Shown: one piece after another, positions 27,987 to 37,251 of the stretch
Layout: every line of letters begins with the position of its first letter
Position numbering within the stretch: the first letter of the stretch is position 1
DNA from: Acidobacteria bacterium RIFCSPLOWO2_02_FULL_65_29
Lineage (GTDB): Bacteria; Acidobacteriota; Vicinamibacteria; Vicinamibacterales; CAVVIG01
NCBI GenBank assembly: GCA_001767435.1
Contig: MEKT01000191.1
Coordinates: 13,111-77,110 of the forward strand
DNA: 64,000 nt
Direction of reading: 5' to 3'
Notes under the pieces: generated by a model
Told to the model about the DNA's origin: nothing
What the model saw: the letters and a program-made list of their open reading frames with translations, nothing else
Databases searched by the model: none
Program-made: the position numbers and the translations under genes

Positions 27987-30146
27987 CTAGCGCGCGGTCC
28001 GTTCCACGTCCAGCACCCCGTCGACGCCGCGCAGCGATTTCATCACCTTCTCGAGGTGCTTCAGGTCGCTGATCTCGAGCGTGACGTCGATTCGGGCGCG
28101 TCGATCTTCGTCGGTGTGCGCCTCCATGTTCTTGATATTGGTGTTGATGTCGGCGATTCTCGCGCTCACCGCGGCCAGCAGACCCTTCCGATCCTCGACC
28201 TCCATCGTCAGCTTCACCGTGTAGTTGGCGGCCGCGTCGCCCTTGTCCCACTCGACGTCGATTCTGCGCTCGGCGTCGTAGAGCAGATTGACGACGTTCG
28301 GGCAGGTGACGGAGTGGACCGACACGCCCTTACCGCGCGTGATGTAGCCGACGATTTTCTCGCCGCGAATTGGGTTGCAGCACCTGGCGCGGAACACCAG
28401 CACATCGTCGAAGCCGCCGCGCACCGTGATCTTCTCCTCGGTGCCGCCGAGCACGCGGCGGACGACCGCCGCCACCGCGCCCTCGGGCGGCTTCTCGCGC
28501 AGCTGATCGATCGGCACGAACTTCGCCAGGAACTGCTTGGGCGAGAGCGTGCCGTATCCGACGAGCGCGTACAAGTCCTCGATGGTCTTCGCGCTCGATT
28601 CCGACAGCGCCTTCTGAAACGCCTCCGACTCGACGAACGACTTGACCGGCAGATCGCAGCGGCGGAGCTCCTTTTCGAAGACCTTGCGCCCGAGGTCCAC
28701 GGCGCGCGTGCGCTCCTCGAGCCGGATGAGGTGCTTGATCTTGTAGCGGGCGTGCGAGGTCACCACGAAGTTGAGCCAGTCTCGGCTCGGTTTGCGTCCC
28801 GTCTGCGTGACGATCTCGACGATATCGCCGTTCTTGAGCCTGGCGCGGAGCGGCACCATCTTGCCGTTCACGCGCGCGCCGACGCACTGATGTCCGACGT
28901 CGGTGTGGATCGAGTACGCGAAGTCGATTGGCGTGGCGCCCTGCGGAAACGCCTTCACCTGACCCTTGGGCGTGAAGGCGTAGACTTCGTCGGGGTACAG
29001 CTCCACCTTCAAGTTCTGGATGAACTCCTGCGGATCGCGCACCTCCCGCTGAATGTCGAGCAGCTGCCGCATCCACTGGAAGTACCGGTCGTCCTTGTGG
29101 TCGCCAACGCGGCCCTCCTTGTACTTCCAGTGCGCCGCGATGCCTTCCTCCGCCATGCGGTGCATCTCCATCGTGCGGATCTGCACCTCGAACGGCGTGC
29201 CGTACTCGCTGATGACCGACGTGTGGAGCGACTGGTAGCCGTTCGGCCTCGGCATCGCGATGAAGTCCTTGATTCTGCCGGGAACGGGCGACCAGGTCTG
29301 GTGGATGATGCCGAGGGCCGCGTAACAGTCCTTCACGCTGCCGGTGACGACGCGAAGCGCGATGAAGTCGTAGACCTGCTCGATCTCGATCTTCTGTTTC
29401 TTGAGCTTCTGGCTGATGCTCCACAGGCGTTTGATGCGGCCGTCGATCTCGAGCACCGGCACCAAGGCGTCCGCGAGCTTGGTGGCGATGGTCGTTTTCA
29501 GCTTCTCGATGAGGCCTTCGGTGGCGCGCCGCCGCGCGTCCACACGCGCCCGGAGCGCCTCGTAGGCCTGGGGATCCAAATAGCGAAACGACAGCTCTTC
29601 GAGCTCGTTCTTCACCTTGCTCATGCCGAGGCGGTTGGCGATCGGCGCGTAGATGTCGCGCGTTTCCTGGGCGATCACCGCGCGCCGGTCTTCCGGCAGG
29701 TGGCTGAGCGTCCGCATGTTGTGCAGGCGATCGGCGAGCTTCACCAGGATGACCCGGATGTCGTCGACCATCGCGAGCAGCATCTTGCGGAAGTTCTCCG
29801 CCTGCCGCTCCTCGCTCGACAAGAACTTGATCGCGCTGATTTTCGTCACGCCTTCGACGAGGTGGGCGACCTCGGGGCCGAACAGCTCACGGATCCGCTC
29901 GATCGTGGTCAGGGTGTCTTCGACCACGTCGTGCAGCAGTCCGGCCGCGATGGCCGCGGCGTCGAGTTTCAGGTCTGTCAGAATCTCGGCGACCGCCAGC
30001 GGATGAATCAGGTAGGGCTCGCCCGAATGGCGGACCTGCCCCCGGTGCTCCGAGGCCGAGAACACGTAGGCCCGGCGAAGCAGCTCCACATCGGCGTCGG
30101 GGCTGTAGGCCCGGACTTTTTCGAGCAAATCCTCGAAGCGAATCAT
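27987..30146 (-). CDS. Bifunctional (p)ppGpp synthetase/hydrolase (Rel/SpoT)
   Basis: Makes and degrades the stringent-response alarmone. The 719-residue protein has the HD hydrolase domain (RHSGEPYLIHP, GLLHDVVEDT), the synthetase domain (YDFIALRVV, RIKDFIAMPRPNGYQSLHTSV, EVQIRTMEMH), TGS (VYAFTPKGQVKAFPQGATPIDFAYSIHTDVGH) and a C-terminal ACT domain. Both active sites look intact, so it is probably the single long RSH protein of the cell. It is divergent from the TPR lipoprotein gene. Confidence 0.95.
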   Translation of the reverse strand: MIRFEDLLEKVRAYSPDADVELLRRAYVFSASEHRGQVRHSGEPYLIHPLAVAEILTDLKLDAAAIAAGLLHDVVEDTLTTIERIRELFGPEVAHLVEGVTKISAIKFLSSEERQAENFRKMLLAMVDDIRVILVKLADRLHNMRTLSHLPEDRRAVIAQETRDIYAPIANRLGMSKVKNELEELSFRYLDPQAYEALRARVDARRRATEGLIEKLKTTIATKLADALVPVLEIDGRIKRLWSISQKLKKQKIEIEQVYDFIALRVVTGSVKDCYAALGIIHQTWSPVPGRIKDFIAMPRPNGYQSLHTSVISEYGTPFEVQIRTMEMHRMAEEGIAAHWKYKEGRVGDHKDDRYFQWMRQLLDIQREVRDPQEFIQNLKVELYPDEVYAFTPKGQVKAFPQGATPIDFAYSIHTDVGHQCVGARVNGKMVPLRARLKNGDIVEIVTQTGRKPSRDWLNFVVTSHARYKIKHLIRLEERTRAVDLGRKVFEKELRRCDLPVKSFVESEAFQKALSESSAKTIEDLYALVGYGTLSPKQFLAKFVPIDQLREKPPEGAVAAVVRRVLGGTEEKITVRGGFDDVLVFRARCCNPIRGEKIVGYITRGKGVSVHSVTCPNVVNLLYDAERRIDVEWDKGDAAANYTVKLTMEVEDRKGLLAAVSARIADINTNIKNMEAHTDEDRRARIDVTLEISDLKHLEKVMKSLRGVDGVLDVERTAR

Positions 30147-30212
30147 GAATCCCGGTGTCTAACCTCGTGTTTGGCGGTCGGGTTCGAGGCTTGGACCATA
30201 ATAGAGAGCCTC

Positions 30213-30242
30213 TTGCCGGTCGAGCAAGAAGTTCACTATACT
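30213..30242 (+). promoter_or_regulatory. Putative promoter of the TPR lipoprotein gene
   Basis: TTGCCG (30213-30218) and TATACT (30237-30242) with an 18-base spacer, 48 bases before the ATG at 30291. An AGGGCAGGAC Shine-Dalgarno follows in the leader. Confidence 0.55.
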
Positions 30243-30290
30243 GGCTCGGTTTTGGCCACGGAAATCTCTCCTCAGGGCAGGACTTGAATT

Positions 30291-31271
30291 ATGTGGAATC
30301 GCGATGTGAAACGGGGCTTGTCGGGCGTGTCGCTGGTGGTCGTCGCTCTGCTCACGGTGGCCTCGGCCGCCGGATGCGCCCGAATCCGGGAGCTGCAGGC
30401 GATGCGGGCGTTCAAGGCCGCCAACCAGGCGTACTCCGCCCAGGACTACCCAGCCGCGTCGAAGCTGTACGAGGAAGCGGTCGCGCAGAACCCCGATCTC
30501 GCCTACGCCTACTTCTATCTGGGCAACAGCTACGACAACCAGTACAGGCCGAGCCGCAAGGGCGAGCCAGAGAACGACGCCCTGCTCGACAAGGCCGTGC
30601 AAAATTACCAGCTGGGCGCCGACAAGCTCTCGGTGTCGGAAAAGCCCGAAGACAGGAACCTGGCCAACCTCTCGCTCAAGTACCTGGTGGCTTCGTATGG
30701 CGTCGACAAGTTGAACGATCCGAGTAAGTCCGAGCCGGTGCTGATCAAGATGATTCAGCTGGACCCGACGGACACGGAACCCTACTTCATGCTCGCCAAC
30801 GTGTACGAGCAAGCCGCCGAGTACGACCACGCCGAGCGGCTGCTCAACCTTGCGAAAGACGCCAGGCCCGCCGACCCCTCGGTGTACCTCCAGCTCGCCG
30901 GCTACTACAACCGCCAGGGTCTGTTCGACAAGACCATCGCGGCGCTCGAGCAGAGGGCCGACAAGGAGCCGACCAATCCCGAGGCCTACCAGATGATCGC
31001 GGGCTACTATTACGAGGAAGCCAACGGGGACGCGCGCCTGCAGGACGCCGAGAAGCGCGATTACATTCAAAAGGGCCTGGTGGCCGTCGACAAGGCAATC
31101 CAGCTGAAATCGGACTACGCGACGGCCATGACGTTCCGCGGTCTCCTGCTTCGTCAGCAGGCGCGGCTGGAGAAGGATCAGGCCAAGATCAAGCAGTTGC
31201 TCGAGGAGGCGCAGGAGCTGGCCGATCAAGCCAACGCGCTCGTCAAGAAGCAGGCGGCCGGAGACAAGTAA
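30291..31271 (+). CDS. TPR-repeat lipoprotein
   Basis: A 326-residue protein with an N-terminal signal ending in a lipobox (ASAAGC, lipidated Cys about residue 29). It is followed by at least five tetratricopeptide-like helix pairs (for example AFKAANQAYSAQDYPAASKL, YYNRQGLFDKTIAALEQRA). It is probably a periplasmic or outer-membrane scaffold; the partner is unknown. It has its own promoter and a strong terminator, so it is monocistronic. Confidence 0.9.
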   Translation: MWNRDVKRGLSGVSLVVVALLTVASAAGCARIRELQAMRAFKAANQAYSAQDYPAASKLYEEAVAQNPDLAYAYFYLGNSYDNQYRPSRKGEPENDALLDKAVQNYQLGADKLSVSEKPEDRNLANLSLKYLVASYGVDKLNDPSKSEPVLIKMIQLDPTDTEPYFMLANVYEQAAEYDHAERLLNLAKDARPADPSVYLQLAGYYNRQGLFDKTIAALEQRADKEPTNPEAYQMIAGYYYEEANGDARLQDAEKRDYIQKGLVAVDKAIQLKSDYATAMTFRGLLLRQQARLEKDQAKIKQLLEEAQELADQANALVKKQAAGDK

Positions 31272-31308
31272 GGCCTGCCATTCGCTGGTTCGGCCGATTG
31301 GATCGGAG

Positions 31309-31341
31309 GCCGCCGGACGCACGTCCGGCGGCGTTTCTTTT
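31309..31341 (+). terminator. Rho-independent terminator after the TPR lipoprotein gene
   Basis: GCCGCCGGAC (31309-31318) and GTCCGGCGGC (31323-31332) form a perfect 10-bp stem with loop GCAC, followed by GTTTCTTTT. It is 37 bases after the stop. Confidence 0.9.
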
Positions 31342-31511
31342 GTACGGCCTGGCGATTCTTGCTCGCGGTGAGCCTACGGTTCGACGAGGAAGCGCGCGTC
31401 TTACTGGTGTCGCGCGCGGATCAGGGCTGGACGATCGGCGACAGGAAGGAGGCCGTGCGAACCCGGTCGCTGGTTCGCGCGGCTTTCGAAAGCGCCGGGG
31501 AGGCTCGCCCG

Positions 31512-34500
31512 CTAGAACCGAACGCGGGCGCCGAACTGTGCCTGCCAGCGAGAGCGCAGGTTGTCGATCGTGAACTTGCGGAACGACGACGACGCGAGCG
31601 TCGCGATGTTGTAGATGGGCTTTCCGGACGCGGCGTCAATCCCGCCGTACGCCAACGCGTTCAGCGTCTGGAAGTCGAGGAACTCATAGCGCCCCCAATC
31701 CCCGTTCAGCATGTTCAGGAAATTGAGGATGTCCATCGTGACTTCGACCTTCGCACGCTGGATCGGCAGGCCGACCGCGAACTTCGCGTCGACGATATTC
31801 GTGAACGGCTGGCGACTGCAATTGCGCTCGGTGATCGCGCCTCGGCTGTCGTTGAGGCATTTGTCGTTTGCGATGAAATCCTCGAACTGCGCCGCCGTCC
31901 CGTTGGTGTAGACGAGGTCGTTCACGTTCGCCGGTACGAACAACAGATCGTTGAAGAACTGCGCGTCGCCGTTGAAGTCGTTGTTGTTGTAGCTGATCGA
32001 GTAGGGCCGCCCGGTCTGTCCGTTGTAGAACATCGAGGCGGTCACGCTCACTCTGCGCGGCAGTTGAAGCATGTAGGACGCCGCTAGATTGACGCGGTGA
32101 CCGACGTCGAAATTCGAGCGGGCCAGCGGCACGTTGTTCGGATTGCCGGGCGTCCGCGCGTTGCCCCAGTTCGATGCTGCCTGCGACGACGTGGCATCGA
32201 GCGACGACCGCGTGCGGCCATAGGCGTACGAGCCCGACGCGAACCAGTTGTTGCGGAACGGCCGTTCGAGCTTGAAGCTCAGGTTCCATTGATTACCCAG
32301 GTCCGTGTTCGTCAGCAGGATGGCGTTGCTGATGGCCGTCGAAACGCGGCCCCCTGCACTGGCGTCGTAGAATGGTCGACCGTCGAAGCGGGTGCCGGTT
32401 TGTCGCAAGTTGACGTTTTCATACTTGACGTCGTTGACGGTCTTCGAGGCCAGGAATTCGAGCGACGCGATCAGGCCCCAGACGCCGAGGTCGCGGTCGT
32501 ATCCGACGTTGCCGCGCCACAGCGACGGGAACTCGTAGTCGGGATCGATGACGTCGATCTCGTTGCCGAGCACGCGGGCACCAGGCACGGTCTTCGGCTG
32601 GTTGGTCGGGTCGGCGACGAACGGAATGCGGTTGTTCGCGTTGTTGGTGACGCTGACGCGCTGGAACTCGTTCCCAGTGTTGCCATACTGATTCGAGAGC
32701 CAGACATACGGCGTACGCCCGGTGAACAGCCCGGCACCGCCCCGAACCTGCGCCTTACCATCCCCCCGCACGTCGTAATTGAGACCCACGCGAGGCGACC
32801 ACAGCTTGCTCTCCGGCACGACGTCGGTGCGGAACCCGAACGTCGTTTCCGAGAACTCGTTGCGCGACGGCTTGTCGGGGAAGATCGGCAAATCGACGCG
32901 GACCCCGTAGGTGACCGTCAAGTTCCGAGCAGCGTGCCATTGGTCGCCGGCATAGAGCCCGAACTGTCGCACGTTGAAATCGGCCGATTCAAGCGGGTTG
33001 CTGGTGACCGAGATACTGTAATCGTACGACTGCGCGAGGCCTTGTTCGAACAGATCGAGGTTCGAGAACTGGTAGTTCCCGAAGTTGTCGCGGATGAACA
33101 GGTTGTCGAACTTGAAGAGCTCGTTGTGCGTGCCGAACGTCAGCGTGTGCTGCCCGGCGAGCATCGTGAAGTCGTTCGTCAGCTCGACGACGTCCTGATC
33201 GAGGGCGTTGCGCGTCGAGAAGTTCTCGGTGCCGGCGCGCATCGATGAACCGCCTGGCAGGAACACGCGCACGAACGGGAAGTCGGTGGCGTTCGTCCGG
33301 CGATCGCGGATACGCTGGTACGTGACCCGGAACTCGTTGAACGACTTGCCGAACGTGCTGTTCAGCTGGCCGACGGTGGAGTTCTGCTTGTTGCTGATAC
33401 GATAGAAATTGTCGGGGAAGTAATACAGGATGTTGGTCGGGAAGCCGACGTCGTTCTTCGCGTCAATGTAATTGTGGCGAACGGTCAAACGGTGATTGGC
33501 GGCCAGATTGAAGTCCGACCGAACGAACACCTTGTTGTTGTCGGTGGTGCGGTCGAACTCCGCCAGCGGATCCTCGCCGACGCCCGGATCGTAGCCGTAC
33601 CGACTCCGCAGGATGCTCACGAACCGTTGCGCCTCCGCTTGATGGCCCCAGGCCTGTCCGGTGCCGGCGACCGAGAACCCCGAAGGCGTGTTGCGCCGAC
33701 CTATGTCGACGTTTCCAAAAAAGAACGCGCGGTTCTGGATCATCGGCCCGCTGATGCTGGCCCCCGACTGCTTGTCGCTGAATCCGCCGAGGGGAACGAC
33801 CCTGCCGCGATCCGACAGCTCGCCAACCAGGCCGTCGTCGCGGCCGAAATAGTAGCCCGTGCCGTGAAACAGGTTTTCACCGCTCTTCGTGATCGCGTTG
33901 ATGCCGCCGCCCGTAAAGCCTCCCTGACGAACATCGTATGGCGACACGACGAGCTGGAATTCCTGGATCGCGTCAAGGCTGATCGGCTGCGTCTCGGCGG
34001 CCCCCCCTGGAGCACTCGCCTCCGAGATCGCGAACAGGTCGTTGTTCACGGCGCCGTCGATCTGTATGTTGTTATAGCGGTTGTTGCGGCCCGCGACCGA
34101 GAGAATGGTCGCGCCCTGACCCTGAGAGGTGGTCACGAAGTTCGGATCGAGGCGGGCAAAGTCCGTGATGCTGCGCGAGACCGTAGGCAGCGTCTCAACG
34201 GCTTCGGCGCGCACGTTCGACGCCGTGCCGGCGCGCAACGCGTTGATAATCAGCACTTCGGCGACGACCGTTACGCGCTCATCGACGGTGGCGAGCTCCA
34301 GCCGCAAATCGACCGTCCGGTCTTCGCCGAGCGGCACGTTCACGTCCGACACGATCCGATCGCGGAACCCCGAGAGTCTGGCGGTCACGGTATAGGGCCC
34401 GCCGACGCGGGCGTTCAGAATCTGGTAGCGGCCGTTCGCCTCGGTCGTGACCTCATAGGTCGTTCCGGTCGGCGTGTGCACCGCGACGACGGCTGCACCC

Positions 34501-34643
34501 GGAAGGACGGCTGCCTGCGGGTCGGTGACTTCGCCACTCATCGAGCCGGTTGTCACGGTCTGAGCGAACGTGAGGCGCGGTGTCGTCACGGCGAGCACCG
34601 CGGCCAGACACAAACGCGCCGATCTCTTGCGCACAACGTTCAT
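31512..34643 (-). CDS. Oar-like TonB-dependent outer-membrane receptor with carboxypeptidase-regulatory domain
   Basis: A 1043-residue outer-membrane protein. Signal peptide to about residue 28 (TFAQ), then a carboxypeptidase-regulatory/CNA-B-like fold (GSMSGEVTDPQAAVLPGA, TYEVTTEANGRYQILNARVG). A plug domain (IQIDGAVNNDLF, GGINAITKSGENLFHG) and a beta-barrel ending in aromatic-F follow. This Oar-like layout is common in Acidobacteriota; the ligand is unknown, often peptide or glycan. The start at 34643 has GGAGG upstream; an ATG at 34658 would overlap that site. The energy-coupling tonB-exbBD operon is 0.9-3 kb away. Confidence 0.92.
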   Translation of the reverse strand: MNVVRKRSARLCLAAVLAVTTPRLTFAQTVTTGSMSGEVTDPQAAVLPGAAVVAVHTPTGTTYEVTTEANGRYQILNARVGGPYTVTARLSGFRDRIVSDVNVPLGEDRTVDLRLELATVDERVTVVAEVLIINALRAGTASNVRAEAVETLPTVSRSITDFARLDPNFVTTSQGQGATILSVAGRNNRYNNIQIDGAVNNDLFAISEASAPGGAAETQPISLDAIQEFQLVVSPYDVRQGGFTGGGINAITKSGENLFHGTGYYFGRDDGLVGELSDRGRVVPLGGFSDKQSGASISGPMIQNRAFFFGNVDIGRRNTPSGFSVAGTGQAWGHQAEAQRFVSILRSRYGYDPGVGEDPLAEFDRTTDNNKVFVRSDFNLAANHRLTVRHNYIDAKNDVGFPTNILYYFPDNFYRISNKQNSTVGQLNSTFGKSFNEFRVTYQRIRDRRTNATDFPFVRVFLPGGSSMRAGTENFSTRNALDQDVVELTNDFTMLAGQHTLTFGTHNELFKFDNLFIRDNFGNYQFSNLDLFEQGLAQSYDYSISVTSNPLESADFNVRQFGLYAGDQWHAARNLTVTYGVRVDLPIFPDKPSRNEFSETTFGFRTDVVPESKLWSPRVGLNYDVRGDGKAQVRGGAGLFTGRTPYVWLSNQYGNTGNEFQRVSVTNNANNRIPFVADPTNQPKTVPGARVLGNEIDVIDPDYEFPSLWRGNVGYDRDLGVWGLIASLEFLASKTVNDVKYENVNLRQTGTRFDGRPFYDASAGGRVSTAISNAILLTNTDLGNQWNLSFKLERPFRNNWFASGSYAYGRTRSSLDATSSQAASNWGNARTPGNPNNVPLARSNFDVGHRVNLAASYMLQLPRRVSVTASMFYNGQTGRPYSISYNNNDFNGDAQFFNDLLFVPANVNDLVYTNGTAAQFEDFIANDKCLNDSRGAITERNCSRQPFTNIVDAKFAVGLPIQRAKVEVTMDILNFLNMLNGDWGRYEFLDFQTLNALAYGGIDAASGKPIYNIATLASSSFRKFTIDNLRSRWQAQFGARVRF

Positions 34644-34850
34644 CGATCTTGCCTCCAAGAAACGTGGTTTGCGGCTTCGAGAAAGTGTAGTGCGCTATTG
34701 TATCGACGGTGAAACAAAAAACACGCCTTTCTGGGGGCGGGCGATCCGACCAAGCGCCGTCGCGCCCTACGGCCGCTTTTTTTGCTCGAGCGAGCTGTCG
34801 GACGCGGTCGATAACATGTGGAGCCGGTCATACACTCGGAAGAGGCGTGC

Positions 34851-35420
34851 GTGAACTCAGAGCTCGAGGGCTACCAGGATCAGCTGCTGTCGATCAATCA
34901 AGATGCGCCGGGCATCGTCGCCGGGCTGTCGAACGATCAGTTCAACTGGCGGCCCGGGTCCGACCGGTGGTCGATCGCGGAATGCCTGGGGCACCTGAAC
35001 ATCGCGGCCCGGCTGTTCATGCCGACCTTCGACGAGGCGATCGCTCGAGGACGCAGGCGCGGCATGACCGCGGGCGGCCCGTTCGCATATCCGCTGCTGC
35101 AGCGATCCTTCGTCAGGCTGATGGAGCCCCCGCCGGTCATTCGCGTGCGCACGCCAGGGGCCTTTGCGCCCGTGTACGGGGCGACCTCGGTGACAGTCAT
35201 GACCGATTTCTTCGCCTGGCAGGCCGAGTTTCTGGAGCGGTTGAAGAGCGCCGACGGCCTGGACCTCCGTCGGATACGCGCCCGGTCTCCCGTCCTGCCG
35301 TGGCTGCGGTACGGCCTCGGCATCGCCTTCGCGGCCTACCTGGCGCACCAACGGCGCCATCTCTGGCAGGCACGGCAGGTGAGGTTAGTCGTTGGTCGCT
35401 GGTCGAAGCTGGAACTTTGA
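34851..35420 (+). CDS. DinB-family protein
   Basis: A 189-residue four-helix-bundle DinB/YfiT-like protein, usually metal-dependent and thiol-transferase related. Visible features are WSIAECLGHLNIA with the first metal histidine and HQRRHLW with the others. The GTG at 34851 is chosen because AGAGG lies six bases upstream; an in-frame GTG at 34818 is the alternative. The last ~12 residues (RLVVGRWSKLEL) are encoded by TTAGTCGTTGGTCGCTGG words, so the C-terminus extends into a repeat array. Confidence 0.85.
   Translation: MNSELEGYQDQLLSINQDAPGIVAGLSNDQFNWRPGSDRWSIAECLGHLNIAARLFMPTFDEAIARGRRRGMTAGGPFAYPLLQRSFVRLMEPPPVIRVRTPGAFAPVYGATSVTVMTDFFAWQAEFLERLKSADGLDLRRIRARSPVLPWLRYGLGIAFAAYLAHQRRHLWQARQVRLVVGRWSKLEL
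35376..35402. repeat. TTAGTCGTTGGTCGCTGGTCG words in the DinB 3' end
   Basis: Three drifting units of a gttggtcg-type word inside the last codons. A reverse-complement relative (ctatcgactatcgactaacg) sits at 35490-35525. Confidence 0.6.
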
Positions 35421-35440
35421 AGGGTGACGGCGGAGCGCCG

Positions 35441-35476
35441 AAAAAAAAGGCGGCGGTCATAGCCTCGACCGCCGCC
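35441..35476 (-). terminator. Rho-independent terminator of the tonB-exbBD operon
   Basis: On the minus strand GGCGGCGGTC and GACCGCCGCC form a 10-bp stem with an 8-base loop, followed by eight U residues (35448-35441). It lies 46 bases after the stop of the last exbD gene. Confidence 0.9.
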
Positions 35477-35521
35477 CGATTGAGGACTCGCGACTGACAA
35501 CTATCGACTATCGACTAACGA

Positions 35522-35992
35522 CTAATTTGTCTGCACTCCCGCCGCCTTCCTCATGCCCGCCGTCACGATGCCGACCTTCAGGACGCCGGCGCCCCTGGCC
35601 GCATCGATGACCTCGACGATGTCCTTGTAACGGAGCGTTTCCGCGCCGGCGATGAACATCGTCTTGTCCTTGCGCTGCTCGTAAATCGTGCGGAGCCTGC
35701 CTTCGAGCTCGGCCATCGTCACGTCCTGGTGGTTCACGGAGATCTTCCGGTCGGCCGAGTAGTCCAGCATGATCTGGCTGATGTCGATCTCCTGCTGCTG
35801 CTGCGCGGTCCTGGTCTCGGCCGGCAGGTTGATGTCCACGCCGCGCTGTCCGAGGGGCAGCGTCGCCATGAAGATCACGAGCAGCACGAGGAGCACGTCG
35901 ATGAGCGGCGTGACGTTCATGTCGCAGCTGGCCTGCAGCGCGGCCCCCGTGACGACCTTGTCTGCGCCGAGGTGATGGTGATGGTGTGCCAT
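35522..35992 (-). CDS. ExbD/TolR-family biopolymer transport protein (second copy)
   Basis: A 156-residue single-pass inner-membrane protein. It has a short cytoplasmic N-terminus, a TM helix with the essential aspartate (MNVTPLIDVLLVLLVIFM) and a periplasmic ExbD domain. It is unusual in starting MAHHHHHLG, a natural run of five histidines. It follows the other exbD by two bases and is the last gene of the operon. Two ExbD paralogs per ExbB suggest a heteromeric channel or two alternative motors. Confidence 0.92.
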   Translation of the reverse strand: MAHHHHHLGADKVVTGAALQASCDMNVTPLIDVLLVLLVIFMATLPLGQRGVDINLPAETRTAQQQQEIDISQIMLDYSADRKISVNHQDVTMAELEGRLRTIYEQRKDKTMFIAGAETLRYKDIVEVIDAARGAGVLKVGIVTAGMRKAAGVQTN

Positions 35993-35994
35993 GG

Positions 35995-36435
35995 TTACTG
36001 CCCCCCCGCCGATCCGCCGCCGCCCGACCTCGGCCTCGTCACGAGACCGACGTCCTCGACGCCGGCCTGCCGCAGCTGGTCCATCGCGGCCATGACGGCG
36101 CCGTACTCGACGTCTTCATCGGCCCTGATGAGCACGGTCCTCGCCGTCTTGCCTTCGAGCGCTTCGTTCACCTTGGTCGCCAATTCCCCTTCCTGAACCT
36201 GTTTGGCGTTCAGATAGACCAAGCGGTTCGAGGAAATCGCGACGATGGTCTGTTCCTGGCTCTGCGGCTTCTCTTCGCTGTTGACGGCATTGGGCAGCGT
36301 GACCGCGACGCCCTGCTCGAGCATGGGCGCCACGAGCATCATGATGATGAGCAGCACGAGCATGACGTCGACGAGCGGCGTGACGTTGATGTCCGCTTTG
36401 ACGCCGCCTTTTGCGCCGCCAAGATCCATTGACAT
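35995..36435 (-). CDS. ExbD/TolR-family biopolymer transport protein (first copy)
   Basis: A 146-residue protein with a single TM helix and its aspartate (INVTPLVDVMLVLLIIMM) and a periplasmic domain ending in a Gly-rich tail (RSGGGGSAGGQ). It works with ExbB to couple proton flow to TonB. It lies between exbB (93 bases upstream, with a word array) and the second exbD (2 bases downstream). Confidence 0.93.
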   Translation of the reverse strand: MSMDLGGAKGGVKADINVTPLVDVMLVLLIIMMLVAPMLEQGVAVTLPNAVNSEEKPQSQEQTIVAISSNRLVYLNAKQVQEGELATKVNEALEGKTARTVLIRADEDVEYGAVMAAMDQLRQAGVEDVGLVTRPRSGGGGSAGGQ

Positions 36436-36453
36436 AGCGATTTCTCCAGAAAA

Positions 36454-36520
36454 CTACAGGCTCTAGGCTTTAGACTTCGGGCCCTTGCCAAAGCCTAAAG
36501 TCCAAAGCCCAATCCGAGTG
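36454..36520. repeat. AGGCTTTAG / AAAGCCTAAAG word array between exbB and exbD
   Basis: Words such as ctaggctttagactt and aaagcctaaagtccaaagccc occur in both orientations, giving a self-complementary spacer within the operon. Confidence 0.6.
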
Positions 36521-36527
36521 CTGTCCC

Positions 36528-37199
36528 CTACGCCGTCTTCCTGATGAAGTAATCGATGAGCTCCGACGAGGAGTTGTCCATCTCGACGTTGAAATATTCG
36601 ATGCGCGACGTGAGGTAGTTGTAAATCCACACGGCGGGAATCGCGACCACGAGCCCGAGCGCGGTCTCGACGAGCGCTTCAGAAATACCGATCGAGACGG
36701 CGCCAATGCCGGCCGATCCGCTGTTGCCGATGCCCTGGAACGCGTTGATGACGCCGACCACCGTGCCGAGCAGCCCGACGAAGGGGGCCGTCGATCCGAT
36801 GGTCGCGAGCGCCGAGACGCCCTTCTTCAGGTCCGACGCCGTCAGCGCGGAGGCGCGCTGGATGGAGCGGCGCGTGGTGTCCATCAGGTCCTCACGGCTC
36901 ATCGCGCCGCCCGATTCCTGCTGGAATTGATACTCCTGCAGCCCGGCGAGCACGACCTTTGCCAGGTGGCTGTACCGGTAGCTCTTGGAGGACGACATCG
37001 CGATGGCTTCCTTCAGCCGGCCGTCCTTGAGGTGCTTCGCCACCTGCGGCGCAAACAGCTTGGACTGCGTGCGCGCCTGCTGGTACGTGAAGAACCGCTC
37101 GATGCCCACGCCGAGCGACCACATGGACATGATAAGGAGCACAATGGCCACCGCCTTGGCCACATATCCCATCTGTTCGTACATCACCATTAAATCCAC
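36528..37199 (-). CDS. MotA/TolQ/ExbB proton-channel family protein
   Basis: A 223-residue inner-membrane protein with three TM segments (N-terminal VAKAVAIVLLIMSMW and the paired GSTAPFVGLLGTVVGVINAF and ALGLVVAIPAVWIYNYL helices), the ExbB/TolQ layout. GGAGGATGG precedes the ATG. It is placed between tonB and two exbD genes, so it most likely drives TonB-dependent import rather than Tol-Pal division. Confidence 0.93.
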   Translation of the reverse strand: MDLMVMYEQMGYVAKAVAIVLLIMSMWSLGVGIERFFTYQQARTQSKLFAPQVAKHLKDGRLKEAIAMSSSKSYRYSHLAKVVLAGLQEYQFQQESGGAMSREDLMDTTRRSIQRASALTASDLKKGVSALATIGSTAPFVGLLGTVVGVINAFQGIGNSGSAGIGAVSIGISEALVETALGLVVAIPAVWIYNYLTSRIEYFNVEMDNSSSELIDYFIRKTA

Positions 37200-37251
37200 A
37201 GTCCATCCTCCATCAAAAAACCGAAGGTCCGAATCGTCCGAATCGTCTGCT

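Noticed and set aside
31345-31511. Plus-strand frame LRFDEEARVLLVSRADQG as a gene fragment
   Set aside because: It is only ~50 residues before running antisense to the TonB-dependent receptor, with no recognisable family and a strong terminator just upstream.
34740-34800. GC-rich stem followed by a T7 run on the plus strand, a possible terminator
   Set aside because: The stem is only about 5 bp and there is no plus-strand gene upstream for it to terminate.
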